Positions 26,798 through 36,819 of a stretch of DNA of 64,000 nucleotides are shown piece by piece. Position 1 is the stretch's first letter. Every line of letters begins with the position of its first letter. The notes beneath the pieces were generated by a model. The model saw only the letters and a list, made by a program, of their open reading frames with translations, had not been told where the DNA came from and did not search any database. The DNA lies in the NCBI RefSeq assembly GCF_000590555.1, contig NC_022198.1, positions 1,380,583 through 1,444,582 on the forward strand, read 5' to 3'. The position numbers and the translations under genes were made by a program. The DNA comes from Corynebacterium argentoratense DSM 44202 (GTDB lineage: Bacteria; Actinomycetota; Actinomycetes; Mycobacteriales; Mycobacteriaceae).

Positions 26798-28429
26798 TTA
26801 GTGCTTGCCGTTTTCTTCGTCAGCTGCGCGGTTGGCCAATTGCAGGTTCTCGAACATCTCAACCTCTTCAGCGTGGTTAGCGTGCTCGATTTCTGCGGCC
26901 TTGTCGGCGATGTTCTCCGGGTCCGGGGTGAAATAGGAGCCGCGGCCGGGGTGGCCAGCGAAGCCAAGCTGATTCATCTGCTTCGGAACCGGGGCGCCGG
27001 CGTAGTCGAGGGCCTTCGGGTGGCCGTGCTCGTCAACGTCGTCGGTGAGCGGCTGGTGAACCTCGATGAAAGCACCGTTCGGCATCTGGTTGATCACGCC
27101 GGTTTCGATACCGTGCTCCAAGACCTCACGGTCGGACCGCTGCAAACCAAGGCAGATGCGGTAAGTGATGAAGTACGCGATCGGAGGCAGAACGATCAGA
27201 CCGATACGGCCGAACCAGGTCATTGCGTTCAGCGAAACCTGGAAGTGCATAGCGAACAGGTCGTTACCACCGGACAGCGTCAGGATTCCGTAGAACACCA
27301 GAGCCATCATGCCGAGCGAGGTGCGGACGGGAACATCGCGCGGACGCTGCAGCAGGTTGTGGTGGGCGTCGTCGCCGGTCATCTTCCGCTCGATGAACGG
27401 GTAGGTGAACAGCAGAACAACGAGCACACCGAGCAGGATGGCTACCCAGAACACAGCGGGGATCGTGTGGCCGAAGGGGTACAGCTCCCACGCAGGCATA
27501 ACACGAGCAGCACCGTCAGTCCACAGCATGTAGATGTCAGGCTGGGAGCCCGCAGACACCTGTGCCGGGTTGTAGGGGCCCAAGTTCCAGATTGCGTTGA
27601 TCTGGAATGCGCCGGCCATGAAGGCGAGCACACCGAAGGTGATCAGACCGAAAGCGATGGACTTCACGGCGAAGACCGGCAGGATGCGGACGCCGACGAC
27701 GTTGGTCTCGGTGCGACCAGGTCCGGGGAACTGAGTGTGCTTCTGGTACCAAACCAGAGCGAGGTGTGCGGCGATCAGTGCCAGCAGGATGCCGGGGATG
27801 AGCAGCACGTGTGCGATGTAGAAACGGTCCAGCATCAGCTCGGAGGGGAAGTCCCCACCGAAGATCAGCCAGTGCAGCCAGGTACCGATGATCGGAAGCG
27901 ACAGCACAATGGCGGACATAATGCGCAGACCAACACCGGACAGCAGGTCGTCAGGCAGGGAGTAACCCATGAAGCCTTCGGCGACGCTCAGCAGAAGCAG
28001 GACGCAACCGATGATCCAGTTGGCTTCACGCGGGCGACGGAATGCACCGGTGAAGAAGATGCGGAACATGTGCACCATGATGGACACGGCGAACATGAGC
28101 GCTGCCCAGTGGTGCAGCTGGCGGATAAACAGGCCGCCACGCACCTCGAAGGAGATGTTGAGTGCGGTGGCGTATGCGTGCGACATTTCGACGCCGCGAA
28201 GCGGTTCGTATGCACCGTCGTAGATGACCTTCACGATGGAAGGATCGAAGAAGAGGGTGAGGTAGATACCCGACAGCAACAAGACGATGAAGCTGTAAAG
28301 GGCGATCTCACCGAGCATGAACGACCAGTGGGTCGGGAAGACCTTGTTGATCTGGCGTCGGATGCCCGCAGACATGGTGTAGCGGGAATCCATGTTGGTG
28401 CCCATCTGGGCTAGTTTATTGTTGCTCAT
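26798..28429 (-). CDS. qcrB: Cytochrome bc1 complex cytochrome b subunit
   Basis: QcrB carries hemes bL and bH and the quinol sites of the actinobacterial bcc-aa3 supercomplex in the cytoplasmic membrane. The 543-residue protein has the cytochrome b hydrophobic segments with paired heme histidines ([20 protein letters not shown] and [13 protein letters not shown]...[11 protein letters not shown]) and the PPIAYF region. Beyond the core it has a polar C-terminal extension of about 110 residues typical of actinobacteria. The ATG overlaps the qcrA stop in ATGA. It is the last gene of ctaE-qcrC-qcrA-qcrB. Confidence 0.97.
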   Translation of the reverse strand: MSNNKLAQMGTNMDSRYTMSAGIRRQINKVFPTHWSFMLGEIALYSFIVLLLSGIYLTLFFDPSIVKVIYDGAYEPLRGVEMSHAYATALNISFEVRGGLFIRQLHHWAALMFAVSIMVHMFRIFFTGAFRRPREANWIIGCVLLLLSVAEGFMGYSLPDDLLSGVGLRIMSAIVLSLPIIGTWLHWLIFGGDFPSELMLDRFYIAHVLLIPGILLALIAAHLALVWYQKHTQFPGPGRTETNVVGVRILPVFAVKSIAFGLITFGVLAFMAGAFQINAIWNLGPYNPAQVSAGSQPDIYMLWTDGAARVMPAWELYPFGHTIPAVFWVAILLGVLVVLLFTYPFIERKMTGDDAHHNLLQRPRDVPVRTSLGMMALVFYGILTLSGGNDLFAMHFQVSLNAMTWFGRIGLIVLPPIAYFITYRICLGLQRSDREVLEHGIETGVINQMPNGAFIEVHQPLTDDVDEHGHPKALDYAGAPVPKQMNQLGFAGHPGRGSYFTPDPENIADKAAEIEHANHAEEVEMFENLQLANRAADEENGKH

Positions 28430-29646
28430 GATTTACGCTCCCAGAAGGCCGGGCCAACAGGCTCAATAAAGTTGCCCTTGGCGACGAGGTAACCCTCTTC
28501 GTCCACGGTGATCGGTAGCTGAGGCAGAGCGCGAGCTGCAGGTCCGAAGACCGGCTTGCCGTACTGCAGCGCATCAAACTGCGACTGGTGGCAGGGGCAG
28601 AGGATACGGTTGGTCTGTGCCTCGTAGAGCGAGGTGGGGCAACCGATGTGAGTACAGATCTTGGAGTAGGCGTAGTAATCGCCGTAGTGGAAGTCTTCCT
28701 GGCCTTCGCGCTGGATCGCACGATCGGCATCTGCGGAACGCAGGCGGATAAGCATCACTGCGTTGCGGGTACCGTGGATGGAGTGCATCTGCTCTTCGTA
28801 GACGTCGCGGGTGGCGTCGTAGTTACCGCCATCGTTGACGAAGCCCTCGGGGAGGGGGAAGACAGTTTCCATACCAGCGGCTGCAAGATCCTCGGGACGC
28901 ATACGGACCAGGCGGGAAATGCCCTGGGTAGTGTAGTGCTCCTCGTAACCTTCGCCGTGGGTTTGGGCAATTGCACCAGTGTCACGACCGAGGTAAACCT
29001 TGACGCCTTCGTCGACCAAGGTCCAGCCAGAGGTCCACAGGGTACCGTCACCCTGAACGTTCAGCGGGTGGGCAGGCTTCCAAGGGTTCTTAATCATGCC
29101 CATCAGCGGGCCGAACACAGCGAGGCCGCCAAGGACAGCACCGCTACCCATCAGACCCATCAGGACCTTGCGGCGGCCCAGAGTGGAGGTCTCCCAAGCA
29201 TCGTTAAGCAGTGCAACGATGGTGCGCTGGTCGACTTCTTCCGAGGGGCCGTCATGGCGGCGCTGTACAGAAATCTCTTCCGGGATGAAGCGCTTAACGT
29301 ATTCGACAGCACCGAAGCCCATAAAGAGAATGGACAGACCCATAGTGATACCGATGAGCGGGGTATAGAGCGTGTAGAGCCAGACACCCTGCTCGCCAAG
29401 GCCTTTGTACTGCCAAGGCCAGAAGATGTAAATGCCGAAGAAGGCAACAGCCATAACGATTCCGAGGAGGAACCAGAGGCCGACCAGGTTTACGGCGCGC
29501 TTTTCAGCTGGGTCGTTGGGAATCGGGAAGCGCTGCTTGCGGTATGCAACAGTAACTTCGTCGAGTTCGGTACCAAGACGCGCGAGCTCATCGTTGCTCA
29601 TCGCGTTCAGTTCTTGAGAGGTGTATTTTTTCTGTTCTTTACTCAT
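28426..29646 (-). CDS. qcrA: Rieske iron-sulfur subunit of the cytochrome bc1 complex
   Basis: QcrA passes electrons from quinol to cytochrome cc. The 406-residue protein has the [2Fe-2S] motifs [10 protein letters not shown] and CPCHQSQFD near residues 330-355. Several N-terminal hydrophobic segments (residues about 55-75, 90-115 and 165-190) match the three-helix actinobacterial Rieske protein. The start [11 protein letters not shown] at 29646 overlaps the qcrC stop by 4 bases; a longer frame would extend into qcrC. Confidence 0.97.
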   Translation of the reverse strand: MSKEQKKYTSQELNAMSNDELARLGTELDEVTVAYRKQRFPIPNDPAEKRAVNLVGLWFLLGIVMAVAFFGIYIFWPWQYKGLGEQGVWLYTLYTPLIGITMGLSILFMGFGAVEYVKRFIPEEISVQRRHDGPSEEVDQRTIVALLNDAWETSTLGRRKVLMGLMGSGAVLGGLAVFGPLMGMIKNPWKPAHPLNVQGDGTLWTSGWTLVDEGVKVYLGRDTGAIAQTHGEGYEEHYTTQGISRLVRMRPEDLAAAGMETVFPLPEGFVNDGGNYDATRDVYEEQMHSIHGTRNAVMLIRLRSADADRAIQREGQEDFHYGDYYAYSKICTHIGCPTSLYEAQTNRILCPCHQSQFDALQYGKPVFGPAARALPQLPITVDEEGYLVAKGNFIEPVGPAFWERKS

Positions 29647-30530
29647 GAGCGCGATCCAATCCACAGAGCTGCAGCCACGCAGACTACAATTCCGACGAGC
29701 CACATCATCATGCCCTCGGTAACGGGGCCGATGCCGCCGAGTCCGTAGCCACCCTGGCTGGGAGTCTCTTTGGCGGCCTTGATGAAGGCGATGATGTCTT
29801 TCTTTTCGTCAGCGTTGAGCTGACGATCAGAGAACTTAGGCATGTTCTGCGGGCCGGTGAGCATAGCCTGGTAGATCTCTTGCTCATTTGCGTGATCCAG
29901 GTTAGGAGCAAACTTACCGCCCGACAGTGCGCCGCCACGACCGGTGAAGTTGTGGCAAGATGCGCAGTTCAAGCGGAAGAGCTCGCCACCGCGTGCGATG
30001 TCCTCGGGGGCAATGTTGCCGTCGTAATGGACGCCGCGGAGGGATTCCATAGCGATGCTGCCATCGTCGTTGCGGACGATGCCGGGGCCGCCACCGTTGG
30101 CGTTAACGTAAGCAGCCAACGCGAGGATCTGGTTTTCGTTGAACTTCGGAACCTTGCGGGTTGCCTGAGCTTCGTTACGGACCATCGGCATGCGGCCGGA
30201 GTGGACCTGGAAGTACACGGCGCCCTCGCCGACGCCGATCAGAGACGGGCCGCGATCTTTAATACCCTGAAGGTTTGCGCCATGGCAGGTGATACATGCC
30301 ATGTCGTAGATGTCCTTACCCTGGGCGATCAGTGCCTGCTCATCAACATCTGCGGTTGCGACCTGTGCTGTAGGGGTGAGGGCACTTGCAAGAAGTCCCG
30401 CACCGGTCAGGCCGAGCGTCAAGGCAAGCGCACCCGCGAAGGTGCGGCGCACCTTGCGGCGGCTCTTGACCTTTTTAGCCGAGCTGGCTGCGGAGGCAAC
30501 CGTCTCGGTGGTCTGGGGAGTTGTTTCCAT
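29643..30530 (-). CDS. qcrC: Diheme cytochrome c subunit of the bc1 complex
   Basis: QcrC is the membrane-anchored cytochrome cc that replaces a soluble cytochrome c, handing electrons directly to the CuA centre of CtaC. The 295-residue protein has an N-terminal membrane segment near residues 33-52 and two heme-binding motifs, CITCH and CASCH, with Met ligands in GRMPMVRN and PQNMPKF. A second membrane segment ([19 protein letters not shown]) lies at the C-terminus. It is coupled to qcrA. Confidence 0.97.
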   Translation of the reverse strand: METTPQTTETVASAASSAKKVKSRRKVRRTFAGALALTLGLTGAGLLASALTPTAQVATADVDEQALIAQGKDIYDMACITCHGANLQGIKDRGPSLIGVGEGAVYFQVHSGRMPMVRNEAQATRKVPKFNENQILALAAYVNANGGGPGIVRNDDGSIAMESLRGVHYDGNIAPEDIARGGELFRLNCASCHNFTGRGGALSGGKFAPNLDHANEQEIYQAMLTGPQNMPKFSDRQLNADEKKDIIAFIKAAKETPSQGGYGLGGIGPVTEGMMMWLVGIVVCVAAALWIGSRS

Positions 30531-30602
30531 CGTTTCCCTTTTAACTCGTGGTGGTCAAAGTGAAGGGCAGTAAGCCGGAGCCATGTTCCGGCATCCTACG
30601 GC

Positions 30603-31253
30603 CTACTTAATGAAGTAAATGGTGATGAACAGGCCGATCCAGACGACGTCGACGAAGTGCCAGTAGTAGGACACCACCATCGCTGCCGTTGCCTGAGCCG
30701 GCGTGAACTTCGACTTCGCGGTACGCAGAAGCACAACCACGAAAGCGAGAACACCTGCGAGAACGTGAGCAGCGTGGAAGCCGGTCGTGATGTAGAAGAC
30801 CGAGCCGTAAATGCTGTTCTGAATCGTCAAGCCGTGTTCAACCAAGTGGAAGTACTCGTAGCCCTGACCGATGAGGAAGATGGTTCCCATCAGTGCGGAC
30901 AGTGCGTACCAGCGACGAAGCTTGAATACATCGCCCCTTTCTGCGGCAAAGACGCCCGCCTGCGCAGTGAATGAGGACGCGACCAGGATGGTCGTGATCA
31001 CCATTGCGTAGGGGACGTTGAGATGCGCTGCATCTTCATGCCACGTCGAATCCTGGCCATTTGCGCGAGATACGAAGTACATCGCGAAAAGACCAGCGAA
31101 GAACATTAATTCCTGCGACAGGAACACAATGGTTCCGACACTGACCATGTTCGGTCGGTTCAGTGCCGCAACACGTTGCGTTGCTGCCGATCCTGTGTTT
31201 CCAACTGCGCTCGTCACGTGTTCCAGTATGACGGGCTTGCCAGTGTTCGTCAT
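30603..31253 (-). CDS. ctaE: Cytochrome c oxidase subunit III
   Basis: CtaE is a structural subunit of the aa3 oxidase. Five hydrophobic segments and the [19 protein letters not shown] and [19 protein letters not shown] motifs are typical. Two starts are possible. ATG 31253 has AAGGGGG about 8 bases upstream; GTG 31214 (VTSAVGNTG) matches where I recall the C. glutamicum protein beginning. It heads the qcr operon. Confidence 0.95.
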   Translation of the reverse strand: MTNTGKPVILEHVTSAVGNTGSAATQRVAALNRPNMVSVGTIVFLSQELMFFAGLFAMYFVSRANGQDSTWHEDAAHLNVPYAMVITTILVASSFTAQAGVFAAERGDVFKLRRWYALSALMGTIFLIGQGYEYFHLVEHGLTIQNSIYGSVFYITTGFHAAHVLAGVLAFVVVLLRTAKSKFTPAQATAAMVVSYYWHFVDVVWIGLFITIYFIK

Positions 31254-31680
31254 GTAAACGCCCCCTTTGTTCCGCAGGCTTCGCGCAGCTTATTGCCAGC
31301 AGAATGCAAGAAAAACCCGATTAAAAATTTTCTTTGGGCGCCCGGGAACTTTTTTAATTCTTTTACGACGGCAGCCCTTGGCTGGGTTTACGCAGGTTAG
31401 GCGGAGATCGACGCGCAATGACGCCGCAACACCGTGTGCGTAAATAGATGTTGCGGTGGATGCCAGCCTGCGGCGCGCACTTTAGAACCAGTTCCCGACA
31501 GTGACGTATTTAACATTCGGCGATTGAGGCAAAAACCCAGGAATCAAACTTTCGATTCACCCCCCATCGCCTCCCCCCGTGTTTGGCTCCGACCTGCACT
31601 AACAGCTACCCAATAGAGGATCACTTTCTTGTCTGTTGCCGCACACAACAGGGACCGCTAAAAGGTAAGAAATCACAAAA
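31254..31680. other. Long leader/promoter region upstream of ctaE (no gene)
   Basis: No coding frame is convincing. The part next to ctaE is AT-rich on the minus strand. An 8-bp inverted repeat CCGCAACA/TGTTGCGG lies at 31424-31431 and 31449-31456, with a TATTTACG sequence between the arms that could be part of a promoter. The region ends at the ctaF terminator. Confidence 0.45.
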
Positions 31681-31714
31681 CCGCCCTTCCCCGAAGGCAG
31701 CTGGGGAAGGGCGG
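31681..31714 (-). terminator. Terminator of the ctaC-ctaF operon
   Basis: CCGCCCTTCCCC (31681-31692) pairs perfectly with GGGGAAGGGCGG (31703-31714) around a 10-base loop. Read minus, TTTTGTGATT follows. It lies 14 bases past the ctaF stop. Confidence 0.92.
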
Positions 31715-31728
31715 TTAAAGGTAGACCT

Positions 31729-32160
31729 TTAGTGCTTTTCCTTCGGCAGACCGTACTGCAGGTTCAAGGAGATGCCACCGAAGATGAGGACCACGGCGCC
31801 CAAAAGAAGCAACCAGTAGGCCATGAAGGCGATGCCGTACCCCATGATCGCAACACCGACGGTCATGACGAAGGGCCAGATTGAGCCGGGGCTGAAGAAT
31901 CCGAGCATGCCAGCGCCATCTTCGACCTCTGCCTCTTCCCAGTCTTCAGGGAGGATGTCGATGCGACGCTCAGTGAAATGAAGGTAGCCGCCGAGCATCA
32001 AGGACAGCGCAGCAGCAAGCGCCAAACCCGTAGCGCCAGCCCATTCGAGGCCTTGGATGTTTCCGGAATCGTGAACCTTCTCAGTGGCGACGATGTAAAT
32101 GACAGTCACCAGCGCCATGAAGACGGTGATGCCATAGAAGATCTTTGCTGAAGTCCTCAT
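31729..32160 (-). CDS. ctaF: Cytochrome c oxidase subunit IV (actinobacterial)
   Basis: CtaF is a small accessory subunit specific to the actinobacterial aa3 oxidase. The 143-residue protein has four hydrophobic segments (about residues 8-25, 40-58, 88-110 and 112-132) and a charged loop RRIDILPEDWEEAEVEDGAG, typical of the family. It follows ctaC by 29 bases in one operon. Confidence 0.93.
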   Translation of the reverse strand: MRTSAKIFYGITVFMALVTVIYIVATEKVHDSGNIQGLEWAGATGLALAAALSLMLGGYLHFTERRIDILPEDWEEAEVEDGAGMLGFFSPGSIWPFVMTVGVAIMGYGIAFMAYWLLLLGAVVLIFGGISLNLQYGLPKEKH

Positions 32161-32189
32161 GAGTATTATTCTCCGTTTCTCAAAGAGCT

Positions 32190-33317
32190 TTAGCCGTTGA
32201 GCTCAACAGCGTTGGAGCCCTCTTCGACACCGCGGGTGTCGGTACGTCCGGTCTTGAAAGGCTTGGTGGTTTCTGCTGCGGCTTTCTGGCCGATAGCGGC
32301 CAGAGCCTGGCCGTTGCTTGCCTCGGGGTTGTCCATGCGGAATTCAATGTACTGCTTGAACAGTTCAGGGGAGACAGCGCGAACCTCGAAGTTCATCATT
32401 GCGTGGTAGGTACCACACATTTCTGCACAGCGACCGACGTATGCACCTTCGTCAACGCTTTCAACCTGGAACTTGCGCTCAGACTTATTGCGCTCGGGGT
32501 GTGGGAAAGCGTCGCGCTTGAACAAGAACTCCGGAACCCAGAAGGAGTGGACGACGTCAGCCGAAGCGAGGTCGAACTCGACCGGGGTGTTAGCGGGGAT
32601 CACGAGAACCGGAACCTCATCGGAAGTGCCGAGGGTTTCGATCTTGTCGAAGTGAAGGTAGGACAGATCTGCGGCGGACTTGCCGTGGATCGGACCCTTG
32701 GCCTCGCCATGGTGAGCGGTGCCTTCTTCGCCGCGGGTGGTGTCGTCGAACTCACCGGCGCGGTCGACTGCTTCCTGGCGCTCCTTGTCGGTACCGACGT
32801 AGTTTTCACCATTCGGGGTGAACTCGCCATCGATGGAGCCGTAGCCGAACTTCCAGTTCCACTGGTATGCGGTCACGTCGACGGAGACCTTGGGGTCCTT
32901 ATCGAGTGCGGTGACTTTATCCTGCGTCTGGACGGTGAAGAAGAACATGCCCATAACGATGATGATCGGAATAACCGTCAGCACCAGCTCGAGGCCAATG
33001 TTGTATCCGGTCTGGCGGGGGAATTCGCCCTTGCCCTGCTTTTCTGCGCGCTTGGCGGAGTATGCGAACAGGCACCACAACATGAGGCCCCACATAATCG
33101 CACCGAGAATCCAGGCTGCAACCCAGGTCCATACCCAGAAGTTGCCCATCGCGTGAGCCTCGGGGGTTACGCCCTCGGGCCAACCGAAGCGCAGTGCCTT
33201 ACCCAGGGTTCCGCTGGGAGCATCGACGTCGCAACCTGCGAGGGTGAGCCCCGCCAGGCCAAATGCTCCGCCTAATGCGGCCTTGCGCTTGAATAGACGC
33301 TGTGTCTGCTGATCCAC
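32190..33317 (-). CDS. ctaC: Cytochrome c oxidase subunit II, lipoprotein
   Basis: CtaC carries the CuA centre that accepts electrons from QcrC. I start at GTG 33317, preceded by AGGAAGG about 9 bases upstream. The resulting leader is KRKAALGGAFGLAGLTLAGC, with a lipobox and acylated Cys29. Two membrane segments follow, then a cupredoxin domain with CuA ligands in VVHSFWVPEF and GRCAEMCGTYHAMM. An insertion of about 70 residues (from PNGENYVGTDKER) lies within the cupredoxin domain, as in other corynebacteria. Confidence 0.95.
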   Translation of the reverse strand: MDQQTQRLFKRKAALGGAFGLAGLTLAGCDVDAPSGTLGKALRFGWPEGVTPEAHAMGNFWVWTWVAAWILGAIMWGLMLWCLFAYSAKRAEKQGKGEFPRQTGYNIGLELVLTVIPIIIVMGMFFFTVQTQDKVTALDKDPKVSVDVTAYQWNWKFGYGSIDGEFTPNGENYVGTDKERQEAVDRAGEFDDTTRGEEGTAHHGEAKGPIHGKSAADLSYLHFDKIETLGTSDEVPVLVIPANTPVEFDLASADVVHSFWVPEFLFKRDAFPHPERNKSERKFQVESVDEGAYVGRCAEMCGTYHAMMNFEVRAVSPELFKQYIEFRMDNPEASNGQALAAIGQKAAAETTKPFKTGRTDTRGVEEGSNAVELNG

Positions 33318-33770
33318 GTGTGTCTGCCTTCCTGTCCACACTTTGGCTAACGCGTTGAAGGTCTCCTCAACGCACATTTCTACATTGGGACAATATCCTA
33401 AAACGCCGCAAAATCCATCTCATTTCACGACGTTTAGGACAGACTTAGTGCAGCCTGTGGGGGTTTTAACCCCAATAAAGCGACCCTTATTCCGTGACAG
33501 TTTTCTACTTCTGGGCGCGCTTCTACAGGGGTTATGCCGCACCCCCGCCATCACCCCACCGTCTTCTGACAACTAGCCCCCATTGCACGGGCGAGACAAA
33601 CCACCGTTGAATGTTATGCAACTCACAGCCCATCATCCATAAGTTTGCCCACATGAGGGGGTCTACACTCCCCCACCATTCCCCACCGCCCGGGCTGCGC
33701 CCTCCCCGCTCGACCAGACCGGGGCGGTATAGTTGCGCCGTCAACCCTTTTATTTCTATGGAGGCTTTTT
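33318..33770. other. Divergent promoter region between ctaC and ltsA
   Basis: No gene is seen. A GGGGTT-TT-AACCCC hairpin lies at 33460-33473. TATAGT at 33728-33733 is a likely -10 for ltsA, with a leader of about 35 bases and GGAGG 6 bases before its ATG. The ctaC promoter must lie to the left but I cannot place it. Confidence 0.5.
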
Positions 33771-35693
33771 ATGTGCGGCCTGCTCGGCATGCTCACGTCC
33801 CACTGCAACGCGGCGTCGTTCGCTCCGGCAATTGAACATGCACTGCCCTGCATGCGCCACCGCGGCCCAGACGAGGCCGGCACCTGGCACGACGATCACG
33901 CGGTCTTCGGCTTTAACCGTCTGTCAATTATTGACCTCAAGCATTCCCACCAACCCCTGCAGTGGGGACCAGAGGATCAGCCCGACCGCTATGCCATGAC
34001 TTTCAATGGCGAGATCTACAACTACATTGAGCTTCGCGAGGAGCTCAATACCCTGGGGTACCAGTTCAATACCTCCGGTGACGGCGAACCGATTGTTGTT
34101 GGTTTCCACCACTGGGGCCCAGATGTTGTCAAGCACCTGCGGGGAATGTTCGGTGTCGCGATTTGGGACAGCATCGAGCAAAAACTGTTCCTGGCCCGCG
34201 ACCCCTTCGGCATCAAACCGCTGTACTACTCGACAACCGATGCCGGCACCGTATTCGCTTCTGAGAAAAAGTGCATCCTCGACATGGCTGGGGCGATCGA
34301 CCTCGATCTAAGCCTCGACCACCGTGCTATCGAGCACTATGTCGACCTTCAATACACCCCTGAACCGGAGTCCCTGCACGCCGGTATCCGTCGCCTGGAA
34401 TCAGGCACCTACGCATTCGTCACCCCGGGCGGCACCGTCGACTCCACCCGCTACTTCGAACCGAAGTTTAAGACCACCCCTGTCCCGAAGGACAAGGAAC
34501 AAGACTTGTTCGACAGGATCGCTGCAGCGCTGGAGGATTCGGTCGCTAAGCACATGCGTGCCGATGTCACCGTGGGGTCCTTCCTGTCCGGCGGCATTGA
34601 TTCCACCGCGATCGCTACCCTTGCCAAGCGGCACAATCCGAACCTGTTGACCTTCACCACCGGTTTCGAACGTGAGGGGTATTCGGAAGTTGACGTCGCG
34701 GCGGAATCTGCCGCAGCCATCGGCGCGGAACACATCGTCAAGGTTGTCTCCCCGGAGGAGTACGCAGACGCAGTGCCGAAGATCATGTGGTACCTGGATG
34801 ATCCTGTAGCGGATCCCTCCCTAGTTCCGCTTTATTTTGTTGCTGCAGAAGCTCGCAAGCACGTCAAGGTGGTGCTCTCCGGCGAGGGCGCAGACGAACT
34901 CTTCGGCGGTTACACCATCTACAAGGAACCGTTGTCTCTCGCGCCGTTCGATAAGGTTCCCGCTCCCCTATTGAAGGGGCTCAACCGCTTGTCTCGCGTG
35001 CTGCGCGAAGGGATGAAGGGCAAGTCTCTGCTGGAACGCGGAACCACCCCGATGGAAAAGCGCTACTACGGCAATGCTCGCAGCTTCAATTACGAGCAGC
35101 TATCGCGAGTGCTCATCGATGCCCGCCCTGAGTGGGACCACACGGACGTCACCGCCCCGATTTACGCCAAATCGCGGGACATGGATCCGGTTGCGCGTAT
35201 GCAGCACCTAGACCTGTTCACGTGGATGCGCGGCGACATTTTGGTCAAGGCCGACAAGATCACTATGGCCAACTCTTTGGAGTTGCGCGTGCCCTTCCTG
35301 GATCGGGAAGTCTTCGCCGTCGCAGAAACCATCCCCTATGACCTCAAAATCACCGAGGGCACCACGAAGTATGCCTTGCGTAAGGCGATGGAGCAGATCG
35401 TGCCTGCGCATGTTTTGCACCGCAAGAAGCTAGGCTTCCCCGTGCCCATGCGCCACTGGCTTGCCGGCGATGAGCTGCATGGTTGGGCTTTGGAGCAGAT
35501 CACCGCTTCGGGCACAGAGCACATCTTCAACAAGCCCGCAGTGTTGGAAATGCTCGAAGAACACCGCCAGGGCGTGAGCGATCATTCGCGCCGACTGTGG
35601 ACGGTACTGTCCTTCATGATCTGGCACGGCATCTTCGTCGAGCATCGCATTGACCCGGGTATCGAAGAGCGCGACTACCCCGTGGAACTGTAG
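33771..35693 (+). CDS. ltsA: Glutamine-dependent amidotransferase of the AsnB family (LtsA type)
   Basis: The 640-residue protein has an N-terminal class II glutaminase domain with nucleophile Cys2 (MCGLLGML), FNGEIYNYIELREEL near residue 80, and a C-terminal synthetase domain with the PP-loop SFLSGGIDSTAIATLA near residue 265 and GEGADELFGGY near residue 375. It resembles asparagine synthetase. In C. glutamicum the gene at this position, beside ctaC, is ltsA, which amidates diaminopimelate in peptidoglycan and affects lysozyme sensitivity. I favour that role from synteny; the reaction cannot be read from motifs alone. Confidence 0.9.
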   Translation: MCGLLGMLTSHCNAASFAPAIEHALPCMRHRGPDEAGTWHDDHAVFGFNRLSIIDLKHSHQPLQWGPEDQPDRYAMTFNGEIYNYIELREELNTLGYQFNTSGDGEPIVVGFHHWGPDVVKHLRGMFGVAIWDSIEQKLFLARDPFGIKPLYYSTTDAGTVFASEKKCILDMAGAIDLDLSLDHRAIEHYVDLQYTPEPESLHAGIRRLESGTYAFVTPGGTVDSTRYFEPKFKTTPVPKDKEQDLFDRIAAALEDSVAKHMRADVTVGSFLSGGIDSTAIATLAKRHNPNLLTFTTGFEREGYSEVDVAAESAAAIGAEHIVKVVSPEEYADAVPKIMWYLDDPVADPSLVPLYFVAAEARKHVKVVLSGEGADELFGGYTIYKEPLSLAPFDKVPAPLLKGLNRLSRVLREGMKGKSLLERGTTPMEKRYYGNARSFNYEQLSRVLIDARPEWDHTDVTAPIYAKSRDMDPVARMQHLDLFTWMRGDILVKADKITMANSLELRVPFLDREVFAVAETIPYDLKITEGTTKYALRKAMEQIVPAHVLHRKKLGFPVPMRHWLAGDELHGWALEQITASGTEHIFNKPAVLEMLEEHRQGVSDHSRRLWTVLSFMIWHGIFVEHRIDPGIEERDYPVEL

Positions 35694-35709
35694 CGCTGAC
35701 TAGCGAGCT

Positions 35710-35808
35710 TTAGGCTTCGTTGTCTGGCACCAGCCAGCGGCGGTCGACGTCGATGATGTTGACCGCGTAAAGCACAACGCCCAAACGACCCGCGAGGATG
35801 CAGACCAA
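35710..35808 (-). pseudogene. Short ORF after padR, possible remnant of a PadR partner gene
   Basis: A 32-codon frame starting TTG 35808 reads VCILAGRLGVVLYAVNI then IDVDRRWLVPDNEA. It begins 10 bases after an AAGGAGG sequence that overlaps the padR stop, so the translation signal survives. The product is too short for a typical PadR-linked membrane protein and may be the end of a decayed gene. It could also be chance. Confidence 0.3.
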
Positions 35809-35823
35809 CGATGGCTGACCTCC

Positions 35824-36171
35824 TTAGCCTTCGATGTTGTTCGTGATCTGGTTAATGCTGTTGGCAAAGCTCGCCCACTGCTGTTTCATCGCTGTTGCGT
35901 GTTGTTTTCCATGCTCCGTAAGGGTGAATATTTTTCGCCCCGGCCCAGAGTCGGCGTGTTCCCATTCGGAGTTGACGATGTTTTGCGCTTCGAGCTTGGC
36001 AAGAATCGGGTAGAGCGTTCCGCCTTTGACTTTGCCGATACTGGCTTCTTCAAGCGCTTGGCCGATTGCGTAGCCGTGCATGGGGGCGCTTGCTAGCACG
36101 CTGATGACGGCCAAGGGGGTAAGCCCTCGGAGCCACTCAGCCGGAAAGCTTGTTGCTTGTGTCGATGCCAT
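35824..36171 (-). CDS. PadR family transcriptional regulator
   Basis: The 115-residue winged-helix protein has the PadR core PLAVISVLASAPMHGYAIGQALEEASIGKVKGGTLYPILAKLEAQNIV and the GPGRKIFTLTEHGKQ wing. PadR proteins repress nearby exporters or stress genes and themselves, releasing on ligand binding. No obvious target gene remains next to it. Overlapping palindromes at 36188-36206 lie 17-35 bases upstream of the ATG and are a probable autoregulatory operator. Confidence 0.9.
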   Translation of the reverse strand: MASTQATSFPAEWLRGLTPLAVISVLASAPMHGYAIGQALEEASIGKVKGGTLYPILAKLEAQNIVNSEWEHADSGPGRKIFTLTEHGKQHATAMKQQWASFANSINQITNNIEG

Positions 36172-36187
36172 AGCTACGCCTTAAAAC

Positions 36188-36206
36188 AATCTAGTTAGAT
36201 TATCTA
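36188..36206. promoter_or_regulatory. Probable PadR operator
   Basis: AATCTA-GT-TAGATT (36188-36201) overlaps TAGAT-T-ATCTA (36196-36206), both perfect inverted repeats in an AT-rich patch. On the minus strand GATAAT inside it could be the padR -10. Known PadR sites are AT-rich palindromes of similar size over the promoter. Confidence 0.6.
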
Positions 36207-36225
36207 TCTATATGGCTAAAAATAA

Positions 36226-36281
36226 TGACGCCGCGGTGCCCACCAGCATTCAGCGTGGTAGCGCACAACAACGCGACGTCA
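36226..36281. repeat. Inverted pair of the dispersed 10-mer in an intergenic region
   Basis: TGACGCCGCG (36226-36235) and CGCGACGTCA (36272-36281) are the two forms of the dispersed motif in opposite orientation, 36 bases apart. Flanking bases AATAA...ATTAAA are also roughly symmetrical. These are the only exact copies I found outside coding sequence. Confidence 0.6.
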
Positions 36282-36341
36282 TTAAATACGCGGACGTAAG
36301 CCCGCAACAGTCAGTACATCCGACTACACATCAGTTACACA

Positions 36342-36707
36342 TCAGTTGAAGGAATCACCACAAGCGCAGGAGCTACCCGCATTGGGGTTATCAATCGTGA
36401 AACCCTGCGACTCAATGGTGTCAGCGAAATCGATGGTGGCACCAGACAGATACGGAACACTCATCTTGTCCACGACCAAACGAACGCCACCGACCACATC
36501 GACCTTGTCCCCATCGAGGTCACGATCATCGAAGTACAGCTGGTAGCGCAAACCAGCACAACCGCCCGGCTGCACAGCGATACGCAAGGACAGATCATCG
36601 CGACCCTCCTGGTCCAGCAAAGCCTTCGCCTTGGCAGCGGCCGCCTCGCTGAGGATCACCCCGGTGTTCGAAGTGGACGGGCCGGTTGCGGTCTCAGTAT
36701 TGCTCAT
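36342..36707 (-). CDS. A-type iron-sulfur cluster carrier (HesB/IscA/ErpA)
   Basis: The 121-residue protein delivers Fe-S clusters to apo-enzymes. It has the three conserved cysteines of the family: one in QPGGCAGLRYQLYF and the pair in SSCACGDSFN at the C-terminus. The first 18 residues are an unstructured leader. AGGAG lies about 8 bases before the ATG. Likely clients in the window include LipA, but that is inference. Confidence 0.93.
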   Translation of the reverse strand: MSNTETATGPSTSNTGVILSEAAAAKAKALLDQEGRDDLSLRIAVQPGGCAGLRYQLYFDDRDLDGDKVDVVGGVRLVVDKMSVPYLSGATIDFADTIESQGFTIDNPNAGSSCACGDSFN

Positions 36708-36819
36708 GAAAAATCTCCTAGAATCCTGCAGCGTCAGCGCACATAGCGCTCCCTAAGCATCCAAGGGTACAGCCCGACACCAAAACACGCCACAGCAGGC
36801 ATCTAGTAACCTTGGACGG

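Noticed and set aside
26774-28414. 546-codon open frame antisense to qcrB
   Set aside because: It mirrors the qcrB codon structure, and its product is Val/Gly/Asp/His-rich with no domain. QcrB itself is unmistakable.
33611-33883. Short open frames on both strands between ctaC and ltsA
   Set aside because: No ribosome-binding sites or conserved features; they overlap the ltsA promoter and start.
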